The notes below the pieces were generated by a model. It ran no database searches. It saw only the letters and a list, made by a program, of their open reading frames with translations, and was not told the origin of the DNA. Shown here piece after piece: positions 15,952 to 24,867 of a stretch of DNA of 39,444 nucleotides; position 1 is the stretch's first letter; the number at the start of each line of letters is the position of its first letter. The stretch lies in assembly GCA_947467345.1 (NCBI GenBank), contig CANIHD010000024.1, forward strand, positions 1 through 39,444, written 5' to 3'. The stretch comes from Alphaproteobacteria bacterium. GTDB lineage: Bacteria > Pseudomonadota > Alphaproteobacteria > Micropepsales > Micropepsaceae. The translations under genes were made by a program, and so were the position numbers.

Positions 15952-18900
15952 ATGAGTGCGCCTGCGCCAATTGAGCATGCCGGACTGCGCCCTGCTGGAG
16001 AGGGGCCTCATGTCGGGCGGGCGCTTCCGCGCAAAGAGGATGCCGCGCTTCTTTCCGGGCGCGGGCGTTTCGCCGATGATGTAGCGGCGCCGCCCGGCAC
16101 GCTGGTGGCGCATGTGCTGCGCTCGCCGCACGCCCATGCGATGATCCAACGCATCGATATTAAAGCGGCGCTGGCCCTTCCCGGCGTGCGAGCGGTCATT
16201 ACCGGCGACGACATACGCAAGCTGTCCGATCCGTTTCTGGTCGCGGTGAAAGAGCCGTTGCCGCAATGGGCGCTGGCGGTAGAGCGCGTGCGCTATGTCG
16301 GCGAACCCGTAGCGGTGATCGTGGCGACGAGCCGCTACATCGCCGAAGACGCGTCAGAGCTGGTCGAAATCACTTACGAACCTTTGCCCGCCATCATCGA
16401 TACACGCGAGGCGATGAAAGAGGGTGCGCCTTTGGTGCATCCCGAGGCGCGTTCAAACGCCGTCGGCAAGCGCAGTTTCCGCTACGGCGATCCGGAAACC
16501 GCGTTCGCCGAAGCGGATGCGGTGGTGGAACTAACGGTCGAGTATCCGCGCAATTCCTTCACGCCGATGGAATGTTTCGTCGTCGTCGCGGAATATCGCG
16601 CGCACGAACAAAGCTATGACGTGCTCTCGAATTTTCAGGGCCCGTTCAGCGCCCATCCTGTTATGGCGCGTGCGTTGCGCGTGCCCGGCAATCGCCTGCG
16701 CTTGCGCACGCCGGCGGATAGCGGCGGCAGTTTCGGAATCAAGCTCTCGGTGTTTCCATACATCGTTTTGATGGGGCTGGCCTCGCGCATTGTCGGCAAG
16801 CCTGTGAAATGGGTGGAAGACCGGCTGGAGCATTTGCTCGCCGCGAGTGCTGGGCCCAACCGCGTTACCAACATCGCCGCCGCCGTCAAACGCGACGGGC
16901 GCATCACAGCTCTGCGCATGGACCAGATGGAAGATTACGGCGCCTTTTTGCGCGCGCCGATGCCAGGACCGCTTTATCGCATGCACGGCGCCAGCACCGG
17001 CGCCTATGACATCAAAAATCTTTCCGTTAGCAACACGATCGTTCTGACCAACAAAGCTCCGGCGGGACTCATTCGCGGCTTCGGCGGGCCGCAGCTTTAT
17101 TTGGCACTGGAACGCTTGATCCAACGCATCTCGGTCGAGCTTGGCATCGATCATATCGAGATCATCCGCCGCAATCTGATTCCGGGCGGCGTATTCCCTT
17201 ACAAAGCGGCAGCCGGCGCGCTCTACGATTCCGGCGACTATCCGAAGGCGGTTGAGATAGCCCTTGGCAGCGGACGCTATGACGCGCTGGTGCGCCGCCG
17301 CAATGAAGCGCGCGCGTCGGGACGACATTACGGCATAGGCTTTGCCGTCGTTGTCGAACCCGGCATGTCGAATATGGGTTATCTCTCGACATTGCTGCCG
17401 CACGCGGTGCGCGAACGCACCGGTCCCAAGAACGGCGCCGTGTCTCTTGCCACCGTCAATGTCGATCCTTTGGGCGCGGTGACGGTGACGGCAGACGCAC
17501 CCGTGCAAGGGCAGGGTCATGCCACCACTCTGTCGCAGATCGTAGCTGATCAATTGGGCCTCGACCCCGACGACATCACCGTCAATCTGGAAATGGATAC
17601 GCAGAAAGATGCGTGGTCCATCGCCAGCGGAACCTATTCTTGCCGCTTCTCACCGGGCACAGCAGTGGCCGCGCACATGGCCGCGGAGCGCATTCGCGAT
17701 AAACTCCTGCGTATCGCCGCCAAGCAGCTGAATGTTTTGCCCGACGATGTCGAGCTGGCCGATGGCAAAGCCCGCAGCCGCAGCAATCCCGACAATGCAT
17801 TGCCATTCGCGCGCGTCGCCGGCACTGCACATTGGTCGCCCGTGATGCTGCCCGACGGCATGGAGCCGGGTTTGCGCGAAACCGCGACGTGGTGCCCGCC
17901 GGAACTGGAACCGCCGTCGCGAGACGACAGGATCAACACCTCGCTGACCTATGGCTTCGTATTCGATATGTGCGGCATCGAGATCGACCCCGTGACGTTT
18001 CAGGTACGCGTCGACCGTTATGTTTCGATGCACGATGCCGGGAGCCTGCTCAATCCGTTGCTCGCCGAAGGCCAGATGAAGGGCGCCTTCGTGCAAGGCC
18101 TCGCTTCGGCGCTTTACGAGGAATTCATCTATGACGAGCGCGGCAGCTTTCTCACCGGTACGTTCGCAGACTATCTGGTGCCCACCGCGCACGAGGTTCC
18201 CGCACTGGAATTGCTGCATATCGAATCGCCCTCGCCGTTCACGCCACTCGGCGCCAAGGGCCTTGCCGAAGGCAATTGCATGAGCGTGCCGGCCTGCATC
18301 GCCAACGCCATTGCCGATGCGCTTCGAGTCAAAGAGGTGCCCCTGCCCGCAAGCCCGCGGCGCATCCATGCCATACTTGCCGGACCCGAAGCGAAACCGC
18401 CATCAACACACACGCATGCTGTTGCACCTTCGCGCGGCGGACGTGACATCACCGGTCGCGGCAGCTTCGACGTGAAAGCTTCTCCCGCCGATGTCTGGCA
18501 CTCACTGCTTGATCCTGCAGCGCTTAAAGCCGTCATTCCCGGTTGCCACAGCCTGGAACTGGAAAGCGAAAACGCCTATCGCGCCGATGTATCACTGGGC
18601 GTTGGCCCGGTGCGCGGGCGTTTCGTTGCCCATGTGCGGTTGTCGGATCTCGAACTGGAACGCTCAGCGCAGCTTTCGGGCGATCTTGCCGGCGCGTTGG
18701 GCGCCGCATCCGGTGGCGGACATGTGCGCCTCTCGCCCATCGCAGGCGGCACGAGGCTCGACTACGATTACACCGTGACGTTGAGCGGCAAGGCTGCTGC
18801 GGTGGGCGGGCGGCTGCTCGACAGCGCGGCCGACATCGTCATCCGCAAATTCTTCGAAGGCCTCGCGCGTCATATGGCAACGCCTGATACGAGCGCCGGA

Positions 18901-18960
18901 GAGAGATTTCTTGCGCGATTTTGGCGTGGACTCGCGAAGCTATTAGGCGGGCGCGCATGA
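15952..18960 (+). CDS. Molybdenum hydroxylase large subunit fused to a CoxG-like SRPBCC domain
   Basis: This 1002-residue protein is longer than the usual 760-800 because of a C-terminal fusion. Residues about 20-800 form the Mo-cofactor subunit: VGRALPRKEDAALLSGRGRFADD, LIRGFGGPQ in the substrate channel, APVQGQGHATTLSQIVADQLG near the cofactor, and GAKGLAEG with the probable base Glu773. After a Pro/His/Thr linker, residues about 830-980 read ITGRGSFDVKASPADVWHSL and continue as a CO-dehydrogenase-subunit-G (CoxG/polyketide-cyclase-like) domain, ending in a basic amphipathic tail FLARFWRGLAKLLGGRA. CoxG proteins are thought to help anchor or mature Mo hydroxylases at the membrane, so the tail may tether this one. 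The gene overlaps the FAD-subunit gene by ATGA. It is likely a dehydrogenase hydroxylating an N-heterocycle or aromatic; the substrate is unknown. Confidence 0.9.
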   Translation: MSAPAPIEHAGLRPAGEGPHVGRALPRKEDAALLSGRGRFADDVAAPPGTLVAHVLRSPHAHAMIQRIDIKAALALPGVRAVITGDDIRKLSDPFLVAVKEPLPQWALAVERVRYVGEPVAVIVATSRYIAEDASELVEITYEPLPAIIDTREAMKEGAPLVHPEARSNAVGKRSFRYGDPETAFAEADAVVELTVEYPRNSFTPMECFVVVAEYRAHEQSYDVLSNFQGPFSAHPVMARALRVPGNRLRLRTPADSGGSFGIKLSVFPYIVLMGLASRIVGKPVKWVEDRLEHLLAASAGPNRVTNIAAAVKRDGRITALRMDQMEDYGAFLRAPMPGPLYRMHGASTGAYDIKNLSVSNTIVLTNKAPAGLIRGFGGPQLYLALERLIQRISVELGIDHIEIIRRNLIPGGVFPYKAAAGALYDSGDYPKAVEIALGSGRYDALVRRRNEARASGRHYGIGFAVVVEPGMSNMGYLSTLLPHAVRERTGPKNGAVSLATVNVDPLGAVTVTADAPVQGQGHATTLSQIVADQLGLDPDDITVNLEMDTQKDAWSIASGTYSCRFSPGTAVAAHMAAERIRDKLLRIAAKQLNVLPDDVELADGKARSRSNPDNALPFARVAGTAHWSPVMLPDGMEPGLRETATWCPPELEPPSRDDRINTSLTYGFVFDMCGIEIDPVTFQVRVDRYVSMHDAGSLLNPLLAEGQMKGAFVQGLASALYEEFIYDERGSFLTGTFADYLVPTAHEVPALELLHIESPSPFTPLGAKGLAEGNCMSVPACIANAIADALRVKEVPLPASPRRIHAILAGPEAKPPSTHTHAVAPSRGGRDITGRGSFDVKASPADVWHSLLDPAALKAVIPGCHSLELESENAYRADVSLGVGPVRGRFVAHVRLSDLELERSAQLSGDLAGALGAASGGGHVRLSPIAGGTRLDYDYTVTLSGKAAAVGGRLLDSAADIVIRKFFEGLARHMATPDTSAGERFLARFWRGLAKLLGGRA

Positions 18961-19769
18961 AACCGCGTCCCTTCACCTATGTGCGCCCCCATTCTGTTGC
19001 CGAGGCCGTTGCGGCGCTCAGCCGCCATGGCGAGAGCGCACGCATTCTTGCCGGCGGACAATCGCTGGTGGCGATGTTGAATCTGCGCTTGGTCGAGGCT
19101 TCGGCCATCATCGACATTTCGCGGCTTACTGAACTTTCGAACATGCGCGTCGTCGGCAATGCTCTGGAAGTGGGCGCGGCGGTCACGCAAAACCGGTTGC
19201 TCACTTGGCCAGATTTGGCAAAGCGCCTGCCGCTTCTGGCGGTTGCCCTCCCGAATGTGGGCCATTTCCAAACCCGCAATCGCGGCACGGTGTGCGGCTC
19301 CATTGCTCATGCCGATCCGAGCTCCGAAATACCTCTATCGCTTGCCATGCTCGGCGGCGAAGTGGTTTTGGCATCGCCGCGCGGCACCCGCACGCTGAAG
19401 GCCCAGGAATTTCAAACCGGCGTTTTGTCCACCTCGCGGGCACCCGACGAAATGATCATCGCCGGGCGGTTTCCATTGGACAAAAGCCGCACCGCTGCCT
19501 TTCGCGAAGTGTCACGCCGGCAAGGCGATTTCGCCATTGTCGCCATCGGCGCCTATTTGAAAGATGCGGATACGATATGCCTTGGCATTGGCGGCGCGGC
19601 GGATCGCCCCTTCGTCACCGACATTGCGCTGGGCAAACCGGTGACCGATCAAATCGAGGACATTGTGTGGCAGCTTGGCGGCCATGAAGACATTCACGCC
19701 ACGCCGCATATGCGGCGCGATCTTGTTCGCCGCCTGGCGCCTATCGTGATCGAGGAGGCACGCGCATGA
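18957..19769 (+). CDS. Molybdenum hydroxylase FAD-binding (medium) subunit, second set
   Basis: This 270-residue FAD subunit completes the second Mo hydroxylase with the flanking genes. KPRPFTYVRPHSVAEAVAAL is the family start, ILAGGQSLVAMLNLRL the first FAD loop, and RNRGTVCGSIAHADPSSEIP the second. The ATG at 18957 overlaps the upstream TGA (ATGA), and its own stop overlaps the next ATG the same way, so the three subunits are translationally coupled in the order L-M-S. The other Mo enzyme, at 398-4212, is split over two strands instead. The two FAD subunits differ enough (GGQ versus GGM, GTVCG versus GTMGG) to be separate enzymes rather than a recent duplication. Confidence 0.92.
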   Translation: MKPRPFTYVRPHSVAEAVAALSRHGESARILAGGQSLVAMLNLRLVEASAIIDISRLTELSNMRVVGNALEVGAAVTQNRLLTWPDLAKRLPLLAVALPNVGHFQTRNRGTVCGSIAHADPSSEIPLSLAMLGGEVVLASPRGTRTLKAQEFQTGVLSTSRAPDEMIIAGRFPLDKSRTAAFREVSRRQGDFAIVAIGAYLKDADTICLGIGGAADRPFVTDIALGKPVTDQIEDIVWQLGGHEDIHATPHMRRDLVRRLAPIVIEEARA

Positions 19770-20266
19770 GCGAGATTGAAAAGGGTGCTCGCGTTCCAGT
19801 CCAATTGGTTTTGAACGGCACCGCACACACAGGGTTTGCCGAGTCGCGCATGTTGCTTTCAGATTTCTTGCGCGAGGTGCTAGGCGCTACTGATGTTCAT
19901 GTCGGCTGCGAACACGGCGTGTGCGGCTGCTGCACAGTTCTCATTGATGGCGTGGCCGCGCGCTCGTGCCTGACACTCGCGGTGCAGGCGGAAGCCACCA
20001 CGATTGAAACGGCCTCGTCGCTGGCAAGTGCGGATGGCGAACTTAACCATCTGCAAGCCGCATTCCGCAAACATCATGCGCTGCAATGCGGTTTCTGCAC
20101 GCCCGGCATTTTGATGTCGCTGACGGATTTGCTGCGGCGCGAACCGGAACCCACGCGCGAGCGCGTGGTCGATGTCGTCAGCGGGCATCTCTGCCGCTGC
20201 ACCGGCTATTCTGGGATCATCGACGCGGCCATGGACGCGGTTAACGCCGGATCACCTAAGACATAG
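19766..20266 (+). CDS. Molybdenum hydroxylase 2Fe-2S (small) subunit, second set
   Basis: This is a 166-residue iron-sulfur subunit. The first cluster site has Cys48, Cys53, Cys56 and Cys68 (CEHGVCGCC...SC). The CEHGVCGxC form is common in nicotine/quinoline- and carbon-monoxide-type small subunits and differs from the CDTSQCGxC form of the other set. The second site has Cys108, Cys111, Cys143 and Cys145 (CGFC...CRCTGYSGI). It starts in a 4-base ATGA overlap with the FAD subunit. It ends the Mo-hydroxylase module; the 99 bases that follow carry an imperfect dyad TTTCAC/GTGAAA at 20281-20303 and could hold an internal promoter for the hydrolase genes. Confidence 0.93.
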   Translation: MSEIEKGARVPVQLVLNGTAHTGFAESRMLLSDFLREVLGATDVHVGCEHGVCGCCTVLIDGVAARSCLTLAVQAEATTIETASSLASADGELNHLQAAFRKHHALQCGFCTPGILMSLTDLLRREPEPTRERVVDVVSGHLCRCTGYSGIIDAAMDAVNAGSPKT

Positions 20267-20365
20267 GGATAACGCGGTATTTTCACTTAATAGCCTTGTG
20301 AAACGGGGCCGATCCCAATAGATGTTTGGGCCCGGTTCGGCAGGGACGAAGACAGGAGAATTGCG

Positions 20366-20830
20366 ATGACGGAAGGCAAATACCGCGAACTTGTGACCGT
20401 TCACGGAAAGAACATTGTGCTGCTGCATGACGAGCCGCCGGTGCGCAATGCCGGGGTCAGCGAGATGGCCGAACTCTTCCGCATGATCAATATCTTCGAC
20501 AAGAAATTCCAGCCCGCCAATTACAACAAGGCCGATGGTTCGCCCTTGCGCATGTTCGATGCGAAATCGGTGAAGGTCGATCTCTCCAAGCGCAGCAAGG
20601 AAGACATGGGCTTCTGGCATCGCAATGTCGACGCGCATGAGATCATCATCTGCATCAAAGGCGCGCTGCGGTGGGAAACCGAGATGGGCATCAAGACCAT
20701 GCACGAAGGCGACATGATGTTCATTCCCAAAGGCATCGCCCACCGCTCGATGCTGTGCGAAGATTCCGCCGAAGAGAACGTGCTTGTCGAATTGAAGATC
20801 GTCGACGAAACCACCTATGTTGGCGGCTGA
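20366..20830 (+). CDS. Single-domain cupin related to the homogentisate-dioxygenase N-terminal cupin
   Basis: This is a 154-residue one-domain cupin. The core FWHRNVDAHEIIICIKGALRW carries the first cupin motif (His-Arg-Asn, later His and Glu), and GDMMFIPKGIAHRS the second, with the final His. The HRNxDxxE plus IPxGxxHR pattern resembles the N-terminal domain of homogentisate dioxygenase, although in that enzyme the iron sits in the other domain. The metal-ligand set (His-His/Glu-His) looks complete, so it may itself be an Fe- or Mn-dependent dioxygenase, an isomerase, or a binding protein. AGGAG lies 8 bases before the ATG. It sits between the Mo hydroxylase and the amidohydrolase, the place in the operon where ring opening would be expected. 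Confidence 0.72.
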   Translation: MTEGKYRELVTVHGKNIVLLHDEPPVRNAGVSEMAELFRMINIFDKKFQPANYNKADGSPLRMFDAKSVKVDLSKRSKEDMGFWHRNVDAHEIIICIKGALRWETEMGIKTMHEGDMMFIPKGIAHRSMLCEDSAEENVLVELKIVDETTYVGG

Positions 20831-20842
20831 CGCAAACATTCC

Positions 20843-22243
20843 ATGGCCGAGCGCGCAGACCTTCTGATCCGAAATATCGACTGGCTCATCACCGTCGATG
20901 CGGGTCGGCGCATTTTCCGCGACGGCGCGATCGCCGTTACGGCGGGAAAAATTATAGCCGTCGGGAAGACCACGGACCTCGCCCAGAATTACGAAGCGGA
21001 CCGGAATATCTCGGGCCGAGAGATGGTGGTGACGCCAGGCTTTATCGACTGCCATCTCCATTCGTCGTTTCATCTCGCGCGCGGCCTGGCCGACGAAGCC
21101 AATGCGCAGGTCTTTCTGTTCGACCGCATGTATCCTTATGAGGCGGCGCTCGAAGGCGAGGACGTGCATGTGGCCGCAACGGCCGCGGCGGCGGAACTTT
21201 TGCGCCATGGCGTCACCTGTTTCGTGGACCCCGGCAATTATCATCCTGACGCTTCGGTCAAAGGCGCGCTTTCGACCGGCATCCGCATGCTGGTGTCGCG
21301 CTCATCGTTTGACCTGACCAAATCCGTGCTCGGCCTTCTGCCAGACAAAATGATCGAGACCACGAAGGTGGCGTTGGAGCGCGCGGAGGCCGTACTACAG
21401 ACCTACGCGCGAACCGACAATCCGCGCCTCACCGCCACCGCTTCGTTTCGTGGGCTTAACAATGCCTCCGATGAATTGATCCTTGGGCTCAAAGCGCTGG
21501 CCGACAAATACGGAACGCTGCTGCAGACCCATGCCTGCTTCAGCTATTCGACGCATGATTCATCGCTGGCGCGCTGCGGCCTGCCCGAAATCGAGCGACT
21601 GGAAAGCCTCGGCGTCATCGACGAGCGTATGCTGATCGTGCACTCGGGCTGGCTAGAGCCGCAAGAGGTCGCCATCCTGGCGCGGCGCAAGCCTTCGCTT
21701 GTCTGCGCTCCCAGTTCCAGCCTGCATAATGGCTACGGCAATTTCGTCGTCGGCAAATTGCCGGAGCTGATGGCGCTCGGCGTCAATGTCGCGCTCGGTT
21801 CCGACCACGCCAGTTCCGGCATCGTGGATATGACGCAGGAAATTCGCGCGGCGTGCTGCGGCTATAAGGAAACCCGGTTCAATCCGCGCGTCATGCCGCC
21901 GGAAACAGGCGTTGAAATGGCGACCATCAACGGCGCCAATGCCACGCCCTGGGGCAACCGGATCGGCAGCGTCGAGGTGGGCAAGGAAGCCGATTTCGTG
22001 ATGTTCGACACCTGTCGCCCGGAATGGCAGCCATTGATCAACCCCGTCTCGAATCTCGTGTACAGCGCCACCGGCGATTCCGTGCGCCATGTCTTTGTCG
22101 CCGGTGAACAGGTAGTTCAAGATGGACATCTGACACGCATCGACGAGAACGCGCTCTACCGCGAAATTCACACTGCCGTGGGGCGCTTCTCCAAACGCCT
22201 CGACATGGACAAGATCGTACAATTGAAATGGCCGGTCCATTGA
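20843..22243 (+). CDS. Amidohydrolase superfamily hydrolase (AtzA/TrzN/SsnA-like)
   Basis: This is a 466-residue metal-dependent hydrolase of the cytosine-deaminase-like amidohydrolases. PGFIDCHLHSSFH gives the HxH metal pair His71 and His73. QTHACFS supplies the third His, IVHSGWL the His near the leaving group, and LGSDHAS the catalytic Asp. N-terminal strands before PGFID and C-terminal VGKEADFVMFD rebuild the small beta-sandwich seen in the family. Members cleave C-N or C-Cl bonds, deaminate heterocycles or open lactams. Next to a Mo hydroxylase, a cyclic amide or enamine produced from an N-heterocycle is an attractive but unproven substrate. It starts 12 bases after the cupin stop with only a weak ribosome site, so coupling is likely. 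Confidence 0.88.
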   Translation: MAERADLLIRNIDWLITVDAGRRIFRDGAIAVTAGKIIAVGKTTDLAQNYEADRNISGREMVVTPGFIDCHLHSSFHLARGLADEANAQVFLFDRMYPYEAALEGEDVHVAATAAAAELLRHGVTCFVDPGNYHPDASVKGALSTGIRMLVSRSSFDLTKSVLGLLPDKMIETTKVALERAEAVLQTYARTDNPRLTATASFRGLNNASDELILGLKALADKYGTLLQTHACFSYSTHDSSLARCGLPEIERLESLGVIDERMLIVHSGWLEPQEVAILARRKPSLVCAPSSSLHNGYGNFVVGKLPELMALGVNVALGSDHASSGIVDMTQEIRAACCGYKETRFNPRVMPPETGVEMATINGANATPWGNRIGSVEVGKEADFVMFDTCRPEWQPLINPVSNLVYSATGDSVRHVFVAGEQVVQDGHLTRIDENALYREIHTAVGRFSKRLDMDKIVQLKWPVH

Positions 22244-23151
22244 GCGCTGCATTGATGAGCACGGCACCGCGCGATCTCTTCGAATTACCAATGGATGACG
22301 GCGTGGAGATTCTCATCCGACGCGGCGGCAATCCGAACGGAACGCGTCTCTATTTGAGCAATGGCAATGGCTTCGCCATAGACGGCTATCGCGTTTTCTG
22401 GGAACCGCTCCTCGCCGATTTTGATCTCGTGCTGTTCGACATGCGCAATCACGGCCGCAACATACCGACCGGCGCCGACGGGCACACCTATTTGCAAATG
22501 GCGCGCGACATAGGTTCCATTTTCCGCAGCGTCAACGACCGCCTGGGCGACAAGAAAAGCGTCGGCGTCTTTCATTCCATGTCGGCACGCGCGGCCATGA
22601 AGCATGCCGTGCAAATGGAATGGGTGTGGGACGCGCTGGTTCTGTTCGATCCACCCAATGTTCCTTTAAGCGGCCACAAACATTACGACGCCATGCGTGG
22701 CTTTGAATTAAAGCTGGCGGAATGGGCGGTGGGGCGAGCCGACCGCTTCACCTCGCCGGAGGAGCTTCGCGCCTATTGGGCCGGCAATCGCGCGCAACGC
22801 AACTGGACGGAACAGGGGCGCACCGACATGGCGAAGGCGGTCTTACGCCCCGATGGTGACGGCTACACGCTTGTTTGCCGGCGCGAGCTTGAGGCCATGA
22901 TTTACTTAGCGGCCCTCAGCATGGATTTTTGGCCACCGGCCAGCGCCTATGGCGGCCCGGTCAAGCTGATCGGCGCCGACCCGGATGCGCCCGACATGCC
23001 GCCCATCGGCGCGGCCAACCGCGCCCTCGTGACGGAAGGCGGCTACGAGTACGAGTCCATCACCGGCACCGGCCATTTGCTGCAAATCGAGCGACCCGAA
23101 GAATGCCGCCGGGCCCTGCTTTCATTTCTAAAGAAGCTAGCGCTGGCCTGA
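22228..23151 (+). CDS. Alpha/beta-hydrolase fold enzyme
   Basis: This is a 307-residue cytoplasmic alpha/beta hydrolase. DLVLFDMRNHGRN is the strand/turn before helix B, and SVGVFHSMSARAAM is the nucleophile elbow with Ser117 (FHSMS, unusual in lacking the first Gly of GxSxG). GTGHLLQIERPEECRRALLSFL holds the catalytic His and last helix, as in MhpC, NicD and homologous C-C or amide hydrolases. The ATG at 22228 overlaps the amidohydrolase end by 16 bases; an ATG at 22255, after the stop, is an alternative start. Following an amidohydrolase in a catabolic operon, it probably hydrolyses an open-ring intermediate. The exact bond cut (ester, amide or C-C) cannot be decided here. Confidence 0.85.
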   Translation: MAGPLSAALMSTAPRDLFELPMDDGVEILIRRGGNPNGTRLYLSNGNGFAIDGYRVFWEPLLADFDLVLFDMRNHGRNIPTGADGHTYLQMARDIGSIFRSVNDRLGDKKSVGVFHSMSARAAMKHAVQMEWVWDALVLFDPPNVPLSGHKHYDAMRGFELKLAEWAVGRADRFTSPEELRAYWAGNRAQRNWTEQGRTDMAKAVLRPDGDGYTLVCRRELEAMIYLAALSMDFWPPASAYGGPVKLIGADPDAPDMPPIGAANRALVTEGGYEYESITGTGHLLQIERPEECRRALLSFLKKLALA

Positions 23152-23198
23152 AGCGGCCGCGCCCACGATACTGATTGCCTGGAAGGGAGAATTCGCAC

Positions 23199-24839
23199 GT
23201 GAATAAGCCAGATTCAGCGCCCGCTCGCTCCTACCCCGATCTGCACGACCATATCCGCGCGCTGGAGGCAGCCGGGCATTTGGTGCGTGTCGACCGCGCG
23301 ATCAACAAGGACACCGAGATGCACCCGCTGGTGCGCTGGCAGTTCCGCGGTGGGTTCGCTGAAAAGGACCGCAAGGCCTTCCTGTTCACCAATGTGACGG
23401 ACAGCAAGAACAAGCATTTCGACATTCCGGTGGTGGTCGGCGTTCTGGCGGCCAATCGCGAAATCTATCGCATGGGTTTGGGGTGCGAATTCAACGAGGT
23501 TGAAGGGCGCTGGGCACGCGCCATGGCCGGCCCGATTAAACCGCTGATCGTCGAAAACCCGCCCTGCCATGAGATCGTTATTCAAGGTGCCGAATTGAAT
23601 GAGCCCGGCAAGGGGCTGGACGGCATTCCAGTTCCTATCTCGACACCGGGTTGGGACAACGCGCCTTACACAACGCTGTCGCAATACATCACCAAAGATC
23701 CCGATACCGGCGTCCAGAACATGGGCAATTATCGCGGCCAAGTGAAATCGCGAACGCGCCTCGGCATGAATCCATCGCTGGAACTCCGCCCCGGCATTTA
23801 TACGCATTGGCTGAAATACAAGAAAATGGGCAAGAAAATGCCCGCCGCCGTTGTGCTGGGCGCGCCGCCGGTCATCACCTTTGCCTCAACGCAGAAATTG
23901 CCGGAATCGATGGACGAACTCGAAGTCGCTGGCGGTCTCGTCGGCACGCCCATCAATGTGGTGAAGGGCATAACCGTCGATCTGCTGGTGCCGGCGGAAG
24001 CCGAGATCGTGATCGAAGGTTATATCGATACTGAATGGTTGGAGCCGGAGGCGCCGTTCGGCGAATCCCACGGCCATGTGAATTTGCAGGAATACAACGC
24101 GTTCATGGAAATAACCGCCATCACGCGGCGCAAGAACGCTATTCTCACGTCCATCATTAGCCAGGTAACGCCCAGCGAATCCTCGCTCATCAAGCTCATC
24201 TCGCTAGAGCCGATGCTGCTGAACTCGCTGCGCGAGCTCGGGCTGAAATGCGTCAAGCGCGTTTCGTTGCATGAACCGCTGACCAATATCCGCAAAGTCG
24301 TAATTCTGCATTTCGAGCGCAACACGCCGCGCGTCGAAGTTTGGCGCGCGATGTACGCGCTTTGCGCGCAGCACCGCGCCATCGGAAAATATGTGATCGC
24401 GGTGGACGAGGATATCGACCCGCAAAATATGGATGCGGTGTGGTGGGCGCTTTCCTATCGCTGCAATCCCGCCATCGACATGGAAGTTCTGAAGCATCGC
24501 GACCAAGGCCACGGACCGCGCAGCCAGCGTAATGGCGGCGAGGATGCCTCCGTACTGTTCGACGCCACGCTGAAGGAGAATTTCCCGCCCATCTCGCTGC
24601 CCAAGCGCGAATTCATGGAGAACGCGCGCAAGATTTGGGAAGAGCTGGGCTTGCCCCCGCTCAAACCGCAATCACCCTGGTTCGGAACCTCGCTCGGCGA
24701 ATGGGACGAATCCTTCGACGTCATGGCGAAGCGCGCGGTGGAAAGCGATTACTGGGTCACCGGCGACATCATCGCGCAGCAGCGGCGCAACGATCTGCCG
24801 ATGAACACCGAGGTCCGCACCGTTAAGCCGAAAACCTAA
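23199..24839 (+). CDS. UbiD-family prFMN-dependent decarboxylase (copy C)
   Basis: This 546-residue UbiD homologue has a complete catalytic triad: Arg179 in QNMGNYRG, Glu284 and Glu289 in EAPFGESHGH (Ala replaces the usual Gly after the first Glu). The start at GTG 23199 is chosen because GAAGGGAG lies 9 bases upstream; a TTG at 23175 in the same frame has no ribosome site. It is longer than copy A and clearly a sister of the minus-strand UbiD at 26996 (shared HLVRVDRAINKDTE/GLVVRIDRPINKDTE, PFGESHGHV, VSxHEPLTN). It precedes an HpaB-type monooxygenase by 28 bases. Decarboxylation followed by ring hydroxylation, or decarboxylation of the hydroxylated product, would fit. Confidence 0.92.
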   Translation: MNKPDSAPARSYPDLHDHIRALEAAGHLVRVDRAINKDTEMHPLVRWQFRGGFAEKDRKAFLFTNVTDSKNKHFDIPVVVGVLAANREIYRMGLGCEFNEVEGRWARAMAGPIKPLIVENPPCHEIVIQGAELNEPGKGLDGIPVPISTPGWDNAPYTTLSQYITKDPDTGVQNMGNYRGQVKSRTRLGMNPSLELRPGIYTHWLKYKKMGKKMPAAVVLGAPPVITFASTQKLPESMDELEVAGGLVGTPINVVKGITVDLLVPAEAEIVIEGYIDTEWLEPEAPFGESHGHVNLQEYNAFMEITAITRRKNAILTSIISQVTPSESSLIKLISLEPMLLNSLRELGLKCVKRVSLHEPLTNIRKVVILHFERNTPRVEVWRAMYALCAQHRAIGKYVIAVDEDIDPQNMDAVWWALSYRCNPAIDMEVLKHRDQGHGPRSQRNGGEDASVLFDATLKENFPPISLPKREFMENARKIWEELGLPPLKPQSPWFGTSLGEWDESFDVMAKRAVESDYWVTGDIIAQQRRNDLPMNTEVRTVKPKT

Positions 24840-24867
24840 GCAATTCGTCTCGCGGGAGCTGCCGAAA

